In this document: piece after piece, positions 37,194 through 47,080 of the stretch
How positions within the stretch are numbered: the stretch's first letter is position 1
How the letters are laid out: each line of letters starts with the position of its first letter
Assembly: GCF_010894405.1 (NCBI RefSeq)
Contig: NZ_JAAIYA010000010.1
Span: 372,001-436,000 of the forward strand
Source: Pyxidicoccus caerfyrddinensis
Lineage (GTDB): Bacteria > Myxococcota > Myxococcia > Myxococcales > Myxococcaceae
Length of the DNA: 64,000 nt
Reading direction: 5' to 3'
The notes under the pieces: generated by a model
Databases searched by the model: none
The model's input: only the letters and a program-made list of their open reading frames with translations
Told to the model about the DNA's origin: nothing
Translations under genes and position numbers: made by a program

Positions 37194-40103
37194 ATGAAGC
37201 GACAGGCGCTCGTGCTGGTGGCTGTGCTCGGAGTGCTCGTGGTGGGCGGGCTCTGGTGGGTCGGCAGGTCGGAAGACGCCGGGCCGACTCCGTCCCAGGA
37301 TACCGCCGCGTCCACGTCGGCGGCCTCCCCTCGCGACGCGTCCTCGCCGAGCGGGATGGAGGCCGTGAATCCGCAGGGTGCGGCGTCCAATAACAGTGCC
37401 GCGGGTGGAACCCCCGACGTCGACGAGCCGATGCGCGAGGAGGAAGGCCTCCTGCGCGTCGAGGTCCACACCGCCTCGGGCCCACGCCCCGGCGCACGCG
37501 TGACGCTCTACTTCCGAGGGCTCGGTGGCTCCGGCGTGGGGAAGCCCGGCTGGTTCGTCGCCGGCAGCGGCGTCACCGACGCAGCGGGCGTCGTCGCGCT
37601 GCCCGCGCGGCCGGGCAACTACCTCGTCACGGCCCAGGCGGAAGGCCTCGCCAGGGCACGCGCCTACGTCACGCGCCCGCGCGGTGAAGCCACGACCTCG
37701 GTGCGGCTCACGCTCGACGCGGGCGGCATCCTCGAAGGCATCACGGTGGAGCGAGGCTCACGGACGCCCGTTCCGCTCGCGGAAGTCACACTGACGCCTC
37801 GCACATCCGCCGATGGCCTCGTGCTGCCCGCTACCCTCTCGGCGGGTGCGTCGGTGCCGGAAGAGGAGCGCTACACCACCACCAGCGATGGGCGCGGCGC
37901 CTTCCGCCTCCAAGGCCTGTCACCCGGCGAGTACCAACTGGACGCCCGCGCCCCGGGGCATGCACCCAAGCGACTCGGACGCGTGCACGTGCCCACCACG
38001 GGGCTCACCGTGGAGCTGGAGGGCTCGGCCTTCATCGAGGGCTTCGTCGAATTGCCCGACGGCAAGCCCGCTCCAGGGGCACGTGTCATCGCATCGGGCA
38101 CGGGAAACGCAGTGGAGACCGACACGAGCGAGGGAGGCGCGTTCTCGCTCGACGTGCCGCCGGGCGTGTACCAGGTCGCCGCGCGCCAGGGAGAGCTGAC
38201 CGGTGCGTCCTCCGCGCGCATCACCGTGGGCGCGGGCATGACGGTCCGCGACGTGCGCATCCGCCTGGGCTCCCAGGCCTCGCTCGTCGGAGTCGTCCGG
38301 CGCAAGGGCACGGGCGAACCCATCAGCGGAGCGAGCATCTCCGTCGCACCGGGCGCACTCACCTTCAGCTTCGATGTCGACCCGACCGAGGTCGCCAGCG
38401 CCGTCTCCGAAGCGGATGGCCGGTTCGAGGCGGGCGCGCTCGCGCCGGGGATGTACGCGGTGACGGTGCGGGCCCGGGGCTTCAAGAAGTGGACGCGCAG
38501 CGGCGTCAGCGTGCTGGACGGCCAGCGCTTCGACCTCGTCGCCGAGCTGGAGGCCCACGGGCGCATCGAGGGCACGGTGGTGGACGCCGCGGAGAAGCCG
38601 CTGGCGGGCATCCACGTCACGCCCGAGTCGCGCTGGCGGATGGCGCCGCTGGAGGGCGCGCTCGAGACGGTGACGGACGCCCAGGGCGCCTTCGTCCTCG
38701 AAGGGCTCCCACCTGGAGACATCTTCGTCGCGGCCCGACGCCCCGGCAGCGAGACGAACGGCCGGGAGATGGTGAAGGTCACCGCGGGCGAGACGAGCCG
38801 GGTCCGCATCCAGCTCCAGGAAGAGGGGCAGCTCGAAGGCACCGTCCGGCTCCAGGGAGGCCGCGTGCCGCCCAGGCCCGTCACCGTCTCCGCGCTGCGC
38901 GTCGGCGCGCCCTACTCCGAGTCCTTGAAGGTCGCGGCCACGCCCGACGGCGCGTGGTCGATGAAGGTGCGCGCGGGCCGCTACCGGCTCACCGCGTGGA
39001 TGACGGACACCGGCAACCAGAACGGCGACCAGGAGAAGGTGGTGGAGCTGGAGACCGGCGGCTCGAAGCACGTGGACCTGGAGGTGCGCGAGGCGAGCCG
39101 CCCCATCGTCGTCACGGTGCTCGAGCCCAACGGCGCGCCCAGCGTCACCGCCACGGTGATGGGCAGCGAGCCGGGCAAGAACGAGGTGCTGCTGGAGGAC
39201 ACCACCGACGCCTCCGGCCAGGTGACGATGGTGGCGGATGCGGTGGGAAGTCCCTCCGTGCGCTTCTGGGCCACCAACGGCGGGCGGCGGGGAGACCTGC
39301 CCTCGGTGCCGTCGTCGAGCACGGCCGTCACGCTCCAGCTCGTCGCGGGCGGTCGGCTGACGGGCACCGTGCGCTCGGCGGGAGGCCGCGCCGTCGAGGG
39401 CTTCCGGCTGGTGGTGACGTCCCTGCGCACCGACGACGACTTCCTCACCCGACAGGAGCTGGACTTCGCGGGGGAGCGGTTCGTCGTCGAGGACATGCTG
39501 GCCGGGAAGGTGGCCCTCACCGCCACGCTTCCGGATGGCCGCGCCGGCAAGGCGGAGGCCACCGTCACCGCTGACGGCTCCACGCAGGTGGACGTCGTCG
39601 TGGAGGCAGGAGGCGCCCTTTCGGGCCGGCTGGTGGACGTCTCGGGCGCGCCGCTCGCGGGCGGGTTCGTGGACGTGGACGGCGTCTTCTCTCCGACGGC
39701 GGGAGCGGATGGCCGCTTCCGGGTGGAGGACCTCGCGCCGGGCCCCCACCGCGTCATCGCCTGGGGGCGTCGCGGACAGCTCGCGGACCGGCAGGTGACG
39801 CTCGTGTCCGGCAAGGCGGTGGACCTCGGGGACTGGCGCATGGGGCCCGGCCGCGTGGAGCCCGGGCGCCTGGGGCTCTACTTCGGCATGAGCGGTGACG
39901 ACGTCACGGTGAGCTGGCTCGCGGAGGGTGGCCCGGCGGCGTCGTTGCGCGTGGGTGACGTGGTGCGGTCCATTGACGGAGCCTCGGTGCTCGACGCGGG
40001 AGAGGCCCGCCTGCGCGAGCTGGGCGCACCGGGCAGCCCGGCCACGCTCGTCATCTTCCGCGAGGGACGCACGTACCCCGTCACCCTCACCCGCGCCCTG
40101 TAA
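37194..40103 (+). CDS. Carboxypeptidase-regulatory-repeat protein with C-terminal PDZ domain
   Basis: A 969-aa envelope protein. MKRQALVLVAVLGVLVVGGLWWVG is a signal anchor, followed by a Ser/Ala/Pro-rich linker. Residues about 85-860 contain eight or more carboxypeptidase-regulatory-like (Ig/transthyretin-like) beta domains, each with G-x-V-x(n)-G-x-P-x-A-G and DGRFxxxxLxPGxYxVxA motifs. The last 90 residues form a PDZ domain (RLGLYFGMSGDDVTVSWLAEGGPAASLRVGDVVRSIDG in part). ATG at 37194 with CAGGAGAC upstream. PDZ suggests substrate or peptide recognition. It is divergent from the ArsR-like regulator across the four-half-site operator and may share control. Confidence 0.8.
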   Translation: MKRQALVLVAVLGVLVVGGLWWVGRSEDAGPTPSQDTAASTSAASPRDASSPSGMEAVNPQGAASNNSAAGGTPDVDEPMREEEGLLRVEVHTASGPRPGARVTLYFRGLGGSGVGKPGWFVAGSGVTDAAGVVALPARPGNYLVTAQAEGLARARAYVTRPRGEATTSVRLTLDAGGILEGITVERGSRTPVPLAEVTLTPRTSADGLVLPATLSAGASVPEEERYTTTSDGRGAFRLQGLSPGEYQLDARAPGHAPKRLGRVHVPTTGLTVELEGSAFIEGFVELPDGKPAPGARVIASGTGNAVETDTSEGGAFSLDVPPGVYQVAARQGELTGASSARITVGAGMTVRDVRIRLGSQASLVGVVRRKGTGEPISGASISVAPGALTFSFDVDPTEVASAVSEADGRFEAGALAPGMYAVTVRARGFKKWTRSGVSVLDGQRFDLVAELEAHGRIEGTVVDAAEKPLAGIHVTPESRWRMAPLEGALETVTDAQGAFVLEGLPPGDIFVAARRPGSETNGREMVKVTAGETSRVRIQLQEEGQLEGTVRLQGGRVPPRPVTVSALRVGAPYSESLKVAATPDGAWSMKVRAGRYRLTAWMTDTGNQNGDQEKVVELETGGSKHVDLEVREASRPIVVTVLEPNGAPSVTATVMGSEPGKNEVLLEDTTDASGQVTMVADAVGSPSVRFWATNGGRRGDLPSVPSSSTAVTLQLVAGGRLTGTVRSAGGRAVEGFRLVVTSLRTDDDFLTRQELDFAGERFVVEDMLAGKVALTATLPDGRAGKAEATVTADGSTQVDVVVEAGGALSGRLVDVSGAPLAGGFVDVDGVFSPTAGADGRFRVEDLAPGPHRVIAWGRRGQLADRQVTLVSGKAVDLGDWRMGPGRVEPGRLGLYFGMSGDDVTVSWLAEGGPAASLRVGDVVRSIDGASVLDAGEARLRELGAPGSPATLVIFREGRTYPVTLTRAL

Positions 40104-40239
40104 CGCGCCGCACCGCGCCCGCGGGACGATGGACGGACAACCAGTCCGTGTGGCTCGCTCCGAATGAGGTGAAGGGGAATTCACCCGGCCGCTGAGGCCC
40201 GGAACGGGCCGCTGGCGGCGCCACGTCACAGGAGCCGTC

Positions 40240-40929
40240 ATGTCCGCCAACACCCTCGCCGCGCCGCAGCTCGTCACCAACAGCCGCATGCTCTATTCGA
40301 GCTGGATTCCCGCCGACCCGAAGGCCGCCGCCGCGCTGCTGCCGAAGGGCCTGTCGCCCGCGGCCAACCGCGCCCTCTTCATGAACCAGTACGTCGTGGA
40401 CTCGGCGGACCAGACGTCGGGCTTTGGCGCGTACTCGCTGACGTACATGGGACTGGACCTCGAAGGCCACCATGCGCCGGACGGCGTGACGCCGGGCCGC
40501 TTCTTCACGCACTACCTCAACTCCTCGCAGACGGTGCGCGACTACGTGAGCGAGCGCGGCGTCCCCGCGTCCACGGGCTCCACCACGTTGGACCTGGAGG
40601 ACGGGAAGCTGGTGGCGACGACGCGCGTGGACGGCATCCCCATCATCCGCACGGTGGCGCGCGTGGGCGCGCAGGTCGCCTCGGTGGCGCGCGGTCAGCT
40701 CATGTACGTGACGCAGGTGCGGAACAGGCTGATGGCCGGCCACTACCCCTACGTCGGGGACATCGCCGCCGGCTTCGAGCTGCTGTCCCTGGAGTTCCTC
40801 GCGCCGGACCACCCGGTGTACGCCCTGCGCCCGGAGAGCTCGCTGCGCAAGGTGGAGGCCTGGTGCTGGTATTCGCCCAAGGATTCGTTCGTCTACCCGG
40901 GCGGCGAGTACGAGCTGAAGGCGAAGTAG
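40240..40929 (+). CDS. Acetoacetate-decarboxylase-family protein
   Basis: A 229-aa protein with the ADC-like beta-cone pattern: LPKGLSPAANRALFMNQYVVDS, GFGAYSLTYMGLDLEGHH, TTLDLEDGKLVATTRVDGIPI. It is slightly shorter than characterised acetoacetate decarboxylases (about 245-250 aa). I could not locate a convincing catalytic lysine, so it may not decarboxylate. ATG at 40240 after AGGAG. Neighbours give no pathway context. Confidence 0.6.
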   Translation: MSANTLAAPQLVTNSRMLYSSWIPADPKAAAALLPKGLSPAANRALFMNQYVVDSADQTSGFGAYSLTYMGLDLEGHHAPDGVTPGRFFTHYLNSSQTVRDYVSERGVPASTGSTTLDLEDGKLVATTRVDGIPIIRTVARVGAQVASVARGQLMYVTQVRNRLMAGHYPYVGDIAAGFELLSLEFLAPDHPVYALRPESSLRKVEAWCWYSPKDSFVYPGGEYELKAK

Positions 40930-40942
40930 CCGCGCCGTTCTC

Positions 40943-41716
40943 TCACGACACGCTCGCGCCGGAGACGAACCGGGCCATCCACTCCACCGCGCCGCGGATG
41001 GCCTCCTCCCAGTCCTGGAGCGGCATCATGTGACGGGCGCCGGGGAACTCCCGGTGCCTCAGCCGTCCCGGCATCGTCGCGTAGAGCGGCGCCAGCCGTG
41101 CGTGGAAGTTCCTGGCGCGCTCGGCGGGCACCAGCTCGTCCGCGCCCGCGTTCTGGCTGAACAGGGCCACCGGGAAGAAGCGCTCGGCGTGCAGGTGCGG
41201 GCTCTCCGGCAGCGGCAGATTCCACTCGGGCGACCCGAGCAGCGGCGCGGCGGCCGCCAGGCGACGGTCCTCCAGCACGGCCGCGTAGGTGATGAAGCCG
41301 CCCAGGGAGACGCCGCAGATGCCCAGCCGCTCGGGCGCTGCGCCCTGCCCCACCAGGGCATCCAGGAGGGCCGGCACCTCTCGCGCGCTCTCGCGGACCA
41401 CGGTCAGGAACTCCTCTTCCCGGCGGTGGGTGTCGGCGTAGCTGAAGCGCGCATCGAAGTCCGGGTAGCGCCGCGCGCCGTGCCCCACCGCATCCACGCC
41501 CACCGCGTAGAGCCCCCGCGCGGCGAAGGCGGACAGCTCCGCCGTGTTCACCTCCTTCGACACACCGAGGCCATGGAAGAAGAGCACCGCGCCCCGGCGC
41601 AGCGCCTCCTCGCGCGAGTCCACGTGGACGGCCAGGGCGGGCGCGCCCGCCAGGGAGAGCTCATGCGTGTGGAAGTGCACGGAGGCAGTCTGCCTCCGCC
41701 CGCACGTCCCATCCAC
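40943..41716 (-). CDS. Alpha/beta hydrolase
   Basis: A 257-aa cytoplasmic hydrolase. FFHGLGVSKE is the oxyanion-loop region, the nucleophile is in CGVSLGGF, and the catalytic His is probably in FPGARHMMP near the C-terminus, preceded by NAGADELVP (Asp). The plan resembles dienelactone-hydrolase or prolyl-oligopeptidase-like esterases. The start is uncertain: GTG at 41716, or GTG at 41680 that begins at VHFHTHELSLAG. It is convergent with the ADC-family gene. Confidence 0.82.
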   Translation of the reverse strand: MDGTCGRRQTASVHFHTHELSLAGAPALAVHVDSREEALRRGAVLFFHGLGVSKEVNTAELSAFAARGLYAVGVDAVGHGARRYPDFDARFSYADTHRREEEFLTVVRESAREVPALLDALVGQGAAPERLGICGVSLGGFITYAAVLEDRRLAAAAPLLGSPEWNLPLPESPHLHAERFFPVALFSQNAGADELVPAERARNFHARLAPLYATMPGRLRHREFPGARHMMPLQDWEEAIRGAVEWMARFVSGASVS

Positions 41717-41840
41717 CCGGCAACACCCCGCGGGCCGCGAGCGTTGTCAGGTGGACGCCGCGCACCGCGAGCGCCCCCACGCCAACGGTCCGGCCCCATC
41801 TTCTTCCGCGCTGACGTGTGACTCACGCGGGAGGCCCGCT

Positions 41841-44800
41841 TTGGGAGTGCTCGACCTGCTCGGCCGCTGGCCGGTGTTCCGGCAGTTGCGGAAGGGTGAC
41901 ACCACCGCGCTCGGGGACACGGCGATGAGCGAGCGCAGTCGTACGCTCGAGCCGCGCACCGTGCGGGCCGACCGCGTCGTGAAGTCCGTCTGCCCCTACT
42001 GCGCGGTGGGCTGCGGGCAGGACGTGTACGTGAAGGACGGCCGCATCCTCGACATCGAGGGGGACCCGGACTCGCCCATCTCGCGCGGCCGCCTGTGTCC
42101 CAAGGGTGCCGCCACCTTCCAGCTCGTCACCGGCAACCACCGCGTCCGCGACGTGCTCTACCGCCGGCCCGGCGGCACCGAGTGGGAGAAGCTCCCGCTG
42201 GAGCAGGCCATGGACATGGTGGCCGAGCGCGTGAAGCGCACGCGCGACGCGACGTGGGAGGACACGGACGTCAACGGATTGGACGTGAATCGCACCCTGG
42301 GCATCGCGCACCTGGGCGGCGCCACGCTGGACAACGAGGAGAACTACCTCATCAAGAAGCTCTTCACCGCGCTGGGCATCGTGCAGGTGGAGAACCAGGC
42401 TCGAATATGACACTCGTCCACGGTGCCCGGTCTGGGCATCTCGTTCGGTCGAGGCGGCGCGACGACGTTCCAGCAGGACCTGAGGAACGCGGACTGCATC
42501 GTCATCCAGGGCTCCAACATGGCCGAGTGTCACCCGGTGGGCTTCCAGTGGGTGATGGAGGCCAAGGAGCGCGGTGCCACGCTCATCCACGTGGACCCGC
42601 GCTTCACGCGCACCAGCGCCATGGCGGACCTGCACGTGCCCATCCGCGCGGGCTCGGACATCGCCTTCCTGGGCGGGCTCATCCACTACGTGCTGGAGCA
42701 CGAGCGCTACTTCAAGGACTACGTCCTCCACTACACCAACGCCGCCAACATCATCCGTGAGGGCTTCCAGGACACGGAGGACCTGGACGGGTTCTTCAGC
42801 GGCTACCAGTCGGAGGAAGGCAAGTACGACATCGCCACCTGGCAGTACGAGGGCGTGGGCGGCACCGTGCCCGCGGGAGGCCACAAGGAACTCTACGCCG
42901 AGCCCGGCGCCGGCAAGGGCGGCGATGAGAGCGGCTCCGCCCGCTTCGAGGCGAACAAGGACTCCACGCTCCAGCACCCGCGCTGTGTCTTCCAGCTCCT
43001 GAAGCGGCACTTCCGGCGCTACACGCCGGCCATCGTCGCGAAGGTGTGCGGCGTGCCGGAGGCGCAGTTCCTGAAGGTGGCGGAGGCGCTGTGCGCCAAC
43101 TCGGGCCGCGAGCGCACCAGCGCGTTCTGCTACGCGGTGGGGTGGACGCAGCACACGGTGGGCGTGCAGTACATCCGCACCGCGTCCATCCTCCAGCTCC
43201 TGCTGGGCAACATCGGTCGGCCCGGCGGCGGAATCATGGCGCTGCGCGGCCATGCGTCCATCCAGGGCTCGACGGACGTTCCCACCCTCTACAACCTGCT
43301 GCCGGGCTACATGCCCATGCCCCATGCGAAGCAGGGGCTGGACCTGGACCAGTACCTGGAGGACCACGAAGCCAGCACGGGCTGGTGGAGCAACCTCCCG
43401 AAGTACGCCGTGTCCCTCCTCAAGGCCTGGTTCGGTGACGCCGCGACGAAGGAGAACCACTTCCTCTTCGGCCACCTGCCCCGGCTCACGGGGAACCACT
43501 CGCACATGCAGACGGTGGCGGACATGGCGGACGGCCGCGTGAAGGGCTACTTCGTCATGGGGGAGAACCCCGCCGTGGGCTCCTCGCACGGGTCGCTCCA
43601 GCGCAAGGGCCTGCGCGAATTGGACTGGCTGGTGGTGAGGGACTTCACCCTCATCGAGACGGCCGAGTTCTGGCGCCGCGCCCCCGAAATCCAGCGCGGC
43701 GACGTGAAGACGGAGGACATCCGCACGGAGGTCTTCTTCTTCCCCGCCGCAGCGCACACGGAGAAGGAGGGCACCTTCACCAATACGCAGCGGCTGCTCC
43801 AGTGGCGCGACAAGGCAGTGGAGCCGCCCGGCGACGCGCGCAGCGAGCTGCACTTCATCTACCACCTGGGCCGCAGGCTGAAGGCGCTCTACGCCGGCTC
43901 GAAGGCGCGCAAGGACCAGCCGCTTCAAGACGTGACGTGGGACTACCCCACGCGCGGTAGGGCTGCGGAGCCCAGCGCCGAGGCGGTGCTCCAGGAGATC
44001 AACGGCTACACCGTGGCGGACCGGAAGCTGGTGAGTGGCTTCTCCGACTTGAAGGACGACGGCAGCACGGCCTCGGGCTGTTGGATCTACTCGGGCTGCT
44101 ACGCGAACGGTGTGAATCAGACGGCGCGCCGCAAGCCGGGGCGCGAGCAGACCTGGGTGGCGCCCGAGTGGGGCTGGGCGTGGCCGGCCAACCGGCGCAT
44201 GCTCTACAACCGCGCGTCGGCGGACCCGGAAGGGCGGCCGTGGAGCGAGCGGAAGAAGTACGTCTGGTGGGACGCGGAAAAGCGGCGGTGGACCGGCGAG
44301 GACGTGCCGGACTTCATCGCGGACCGGCCACCCGACTACCGCCCCGGCAAGGACGCGCGCGGTGTGGACGCCCTTGGCGGGACGGACCCGTTCATCATGC
44401 AGGTGGACGGCAAGGCCTGGCTCTTCGCGCCCAGCGGCATGATGGACGGCCCGCTGCCCACGCACTACGAGCCACCGGAGTCTCCGGTGGAGAACGCGCT
44501 CTACGGGCAGCAGTGCAACCCGGCGCGCCTGGAGTGGCGGCGCCGGGACGTGCCGCTGCACCGCGCCTGGGCGGACCCGCGCTACCCCTTCGTCTTCACC
44601 ACGTACCGCGTGACGGAGCACCACACGGCGGGAGGTATGAGCCGCTGGCTGTCCTGGCTGAGCGAGCTGCAACCCGAGCAGTTCTGCGAGGTGTCTCCGG
44701 AGCTCGCGGCCGAGCGCGGCCTGACGAACGGCGGCTGGGCCACGGTGCGCACCGCGCGCGGAGACCTGGAGTGCCGGGTGCTCGTCACCGAGCGGCTCCG

Positions 44801-45113
44801 CCCGCTGAAGTTGAACGGGACATGGGTGCACCAGATTGGTCTGCCCTACCACTGGGGCGTGACGGGGCGCATCCGCGCGAGCGGGGCCAATGACCTGTTG
44901 CCCCTCGTGGCGGACCCCAACGTGGAGATACAGGAGTCCAAGGCCTTCACCGGCGACATCGTCGCGGGCCGGCACGCCACCGGCGAGCGCTCCGCCACGA
45001 GTGCCGTGGCACCGGCGCTGCCGGCGGGGACGCCCGAAGCGCGACGCGACAGCCTCCGCGTCTCCGAGCACGCGCACGACACACAGCAGGAGAAGCTGGA
45101 ACAGGAGCGGTAG
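41841..45113 (+). CDS. fdhA: Formate dehydrogenase alpha subunit, selenocysteine-containing
   Basis: Molybdo- or tungsto-pterin enzyme oxidising formate to CO2. The protein is 1090 aa when the in-frame TGA at 42408-42410 is read as selenocysteine (Sec190). The TGA is in the family context NQARI-Sec-HSSTV, exactly where FdnG/FdhA carries it, and the frame is open on both sides. The N-terminal [4Fe-4S] cluster uses C51, C54, C58 and C86 (CPYCAVGC, LCPKG). A TTG start at 41841 follows GGGAGG with 6-nt spacing and gives the family N-terminus MGVLDLLGRWPVFRQL; an ATG at 41925 is the alternative. No twin-arginine signal is seen, so the catalytic site probably faces the cytoplasm. Operon with fdhB and an NrfD-type subunit. 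Confidence 0.93.
42408..42440 (+). promoter_or_regulatory. Selenocysteine UGA codon and bacterial SECIS hairpin
   Basis: TGA at 42408-42410 is followed after 11 nt by a 7-bp hairpin, GGTGCCC (42422-42428) with GGGCATC (42434-42440), including one G-T pair. The loop is GGTCT (42429-42433), the GGUCU loop that SelB recognises in E. coli formate dehydrogenase mRNAs. Spacing and loop both match the bacterial rule. Confidence 0.9.
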
Positions 45114-45116
45114 GCC

Positions 45117-45914
45117 ATGGGACAAAAGGGCTTCTTCACCGACACCACCCTCTGCATCGGCTGCAAGGCGTGCGAGGTGGCGTGCAAGCAGTGGAACCAG
45201 CTTCCGGACGACGGCTTCCACTTCACCGGCATGTCCTACGACAACACCGGGGCGCTGGGCTCCGCGACGTGGCGGCACGTGGCCTTCGTGGAGCGGCCCG
45301 TGCCGCTGCAGGGGCAGACGACGGGCGTGGGGGACTTCTCGTGGCTGATGATGTCGGACGTGTGCAAGCACTGCCAGCACGCCGGATGCCTGGAGGCGTG
45401 CCCCACGGGCGCCATCATCCGGACGGAGTTCGACACGGTGTACGTGCAGCCGGACGTGTGCAACGGCTGCGGCTACTGCGTGGTGGCCTGCCCCTTCGGC
45501 GTCATCTCGCGGCGCGAGGACGACGGGCGCGCGTGGAAGTGCACCCTCTGCTACGACCGGCTCGGCGAGGGCATGACGCCGGCCTGCGCCAAGGCGTGCC
45601 CCACCGAGTCCATCGTCTTCGGGGACCTGGATGAACTGCACGCCCGCGCGGAGAACCGCATCCGCGCGCTGCACGAGCGGGGCGTGACGGACGCGTACCT
45701 GTACGGCAAGGACGCGGAGAACCAGCCGGGCACGGGCGGGCTCAACGCCTTCTTCCTGCTGCTGGACAAGCCGGAGGTCTACGGCCTGCCACCGGACCCG
45801 GTGGTGCCGACGAAGAAGGCGGGGCGGACCTGGGGCGCGGTGGCACTGGGAGCGCTCGGCATGGCGGCGGTGGCGCTGGGCTCCGTGCTGCTCGGCCGGG
45901 AGGCGCGCCCGTGA
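45117..45914 (+). CDS. fdhB: Formate dehydrogenase iron-sulfur (beta) subunit
   Basis: A 265-aa electron-transfer subunit with four [4Fe-4S] ferredoxin-type cysteine clusters: CIGCKACEVACKQW, CKHCQHAGCLEACP, CNGCGYCVVACP and CTLCYDRLGEGMTPACAKACP. A single C-terminal helix (WGAVALGALGMAAVALGSVLLG) anchors it in the membrane. It starts 3 nt after fdhA and its stop overlaps the membrane subunit start by 4 nt. It relays electrons from the catalytic subunit to the quinone-reducing membrane subunit. Confidence 0.95.
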   Translation: MGQKGFFTDTTLCIGCKACEVACKQWNQLPDDGFHFTGMSYDNTGALGSATWRHVAFVERPVPLQGQTTGVGDFSWLMMSDVCKHCQHAGCLEACPTGAIIRTEFDTVYVQPDVCNGCGYCVVACPFGVISRREDDGRAWKCTLCYDRLGEGMTPACAKACPTESIVFGDLDELHARAENRIRALHERGVTDAYLYGKDAENQPGTGGLNAFFLLLDKPEVYGLPPDPVVPTKKAGRTWGAVALGALGMAAVALGSVLLGREARP

Positions 45915-47071
45915 GCCCGCCCGTCATCGGAAACGAGCCGACGTTCCTGGACAAGCTGCAGCGCAAGCGCGACGGCCGCAATGTGGACCCGGCGCTGGGC
46001 GTCCTCTCCGGCGAGGGCGCTCAGCAGCGGGTGAAGGACCCGGAGGACCCGCACCCGGAACGGCGGCCCATGCCCACCCTGCCCTCGCAGCTCGCGACGG
46101 AGCGCGAGACGGCACCGAGCTACTACGGGCTGCCGGCCGTGAAGGAGCCGGTGTGGATCTGGTCCGTCCCCACGTATCTCTACGTGGGTGGCGCGGCGGG
46201 CGCGGCGAGCCTCCTCGGCTTCATGGCGGACGTGGCCGGCGGCCCGGAGCTGGAGCGGCTGGGACGGCGCGGCCGGTGGGTGGGCACGGTGGGCGACGTG
46301 CTCAGCTCGGGGCTCCTCATCCACGACCTGGGCCGGCCTTCGCGCTTCCTGAACATGCTGCGCGTGTTCCGCCCCACGTCGCCGATGAGCATCGGCTCGT
46401 GGGTGCTGGCCACCTCTGGCGGGCTGAACACGCTGGGGCTGCTCCTGGGCCAGCGGCGCGGCTGGCCAGGCGTGGTGGGCCGGTGCGCCACGGCGGGCGC
46501 GGGAGTGCTGGGCATGCCGCTGGCGGGCTACACGGCGGTGCTGCTGTGCAACTCGGCGATTCCCGTGTGGCAGGCCACGCACCGCACGCTGCCGCTGTTC
46601 TTCATGTCCTCGGCCACGGCGGCGGCGGGGAGCCTGCTGTCGCTCCTGCCGCACGGGCCCGCCGAGGCGCGTGTGCTTCGCCCCTATCGCCTGGCGGGCA
46701 AGGTGGCGGAGCTCGTCATGGGCGTCGCGGTGGAGCGCGACGCGGCACGGGTGCCCGAGGTCGCGAGGCCGCTGCACGAGGGCTTCTCCGGAACGCTGTG
46801 GAAGACGTCGCGCGTGTGCTCGGCGGCGGGGCTGGTGCTGGACGTGCTGCCCGGCCGGGCGCGGTGGAAGCAGGTGGCCGCGGACGTGCTCACCACGGCG
46901 GGAGCGCTGGCGGCGCGCTTCGCCATCTTCCACGCAGGCAAGGCGTCCGCGCGCAATCCGCAGGCGACCTTCCAGGGGCAGCGTCAGGGACTCGGCGCGG
47001 CGGAGGTGGCGGGCAACACCGTGGCCTCCGACGGCAAGCCGCTGAAGTTCCCCCTGCCCGTGCTGCGCTGA
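45911..47071 (+). CDS. NrfD/PsrC-type membrane subunit of formate dehydrogenase
   Basis: A 386-aa inner-membrane protein with NrfD-like helices: WSVPTYLYVGGAAGAASLLGFMAD, LLIHDLGRPSRFLNMLRVFRPTSPMSIGSW (the family signature), GMPLAGYTAVLLCNSAIPVW and LFFMSSATAAAGSLLSLL. The first 70 residues are soluble. NrfD proteins replace the cytochrome b subunit of FdnI and pass electrons to menaquinone. GTG start at 45911 overlaps the fdhB stop (GTGA). It closes the operon; the next gene is convergent. Confidence 0.9.
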   Translation: MSPPVIGNEPTFLDKLQRKRDGRNVDPALGVLSGEGAQQRVKDPEDPHPERRPMPTLPSQLATERETAPSYYGLPAVKEPVWIWSVPTYLYVGGAAGAASLLGFMADVAGGPELERLGRRGRWVGTVGDVLSSGLLIHDLGRPSRFLNMLRVFRPTSPMSIGSWVLATSGGLNTLGLLLGQRRGWPGVVGRCATAGAGVLGMPLAGYTAVLLCNSAIPVWQATHRTLPLFFMSSATAAAGSLLSLLPHGPAEARVLRPYRLAGKVAELVMGVAVERDAARVPEVARPLHEGFSGTLWKTSRVCSAAGLVLDVLPGRARWKQVAADVLTTAGALAARFAIFHAGKASARNPQATFQGQRQGLGAAEVAGNTVASDGKPLKFPLPVLR

Positions 47072-47080
47072 CGCCCTGCC

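Noticed and set aside
41925-42410. The fdhA region as a frameshifted or truncated pseudogene split in two genes
   Set aside because: The TGA is in the same frame as the downstream part, at the exact family Sec position, with a SECIS hairpin.
41823-45674. A 1283-aa open frame on the minus strand opposite formate dehydrogenase
   Set aside because: It is the shadow of the strongly recognised fdhAB genes, with His/Arg/Val-rich composition typical of GC-rich antisense frames and no motif.
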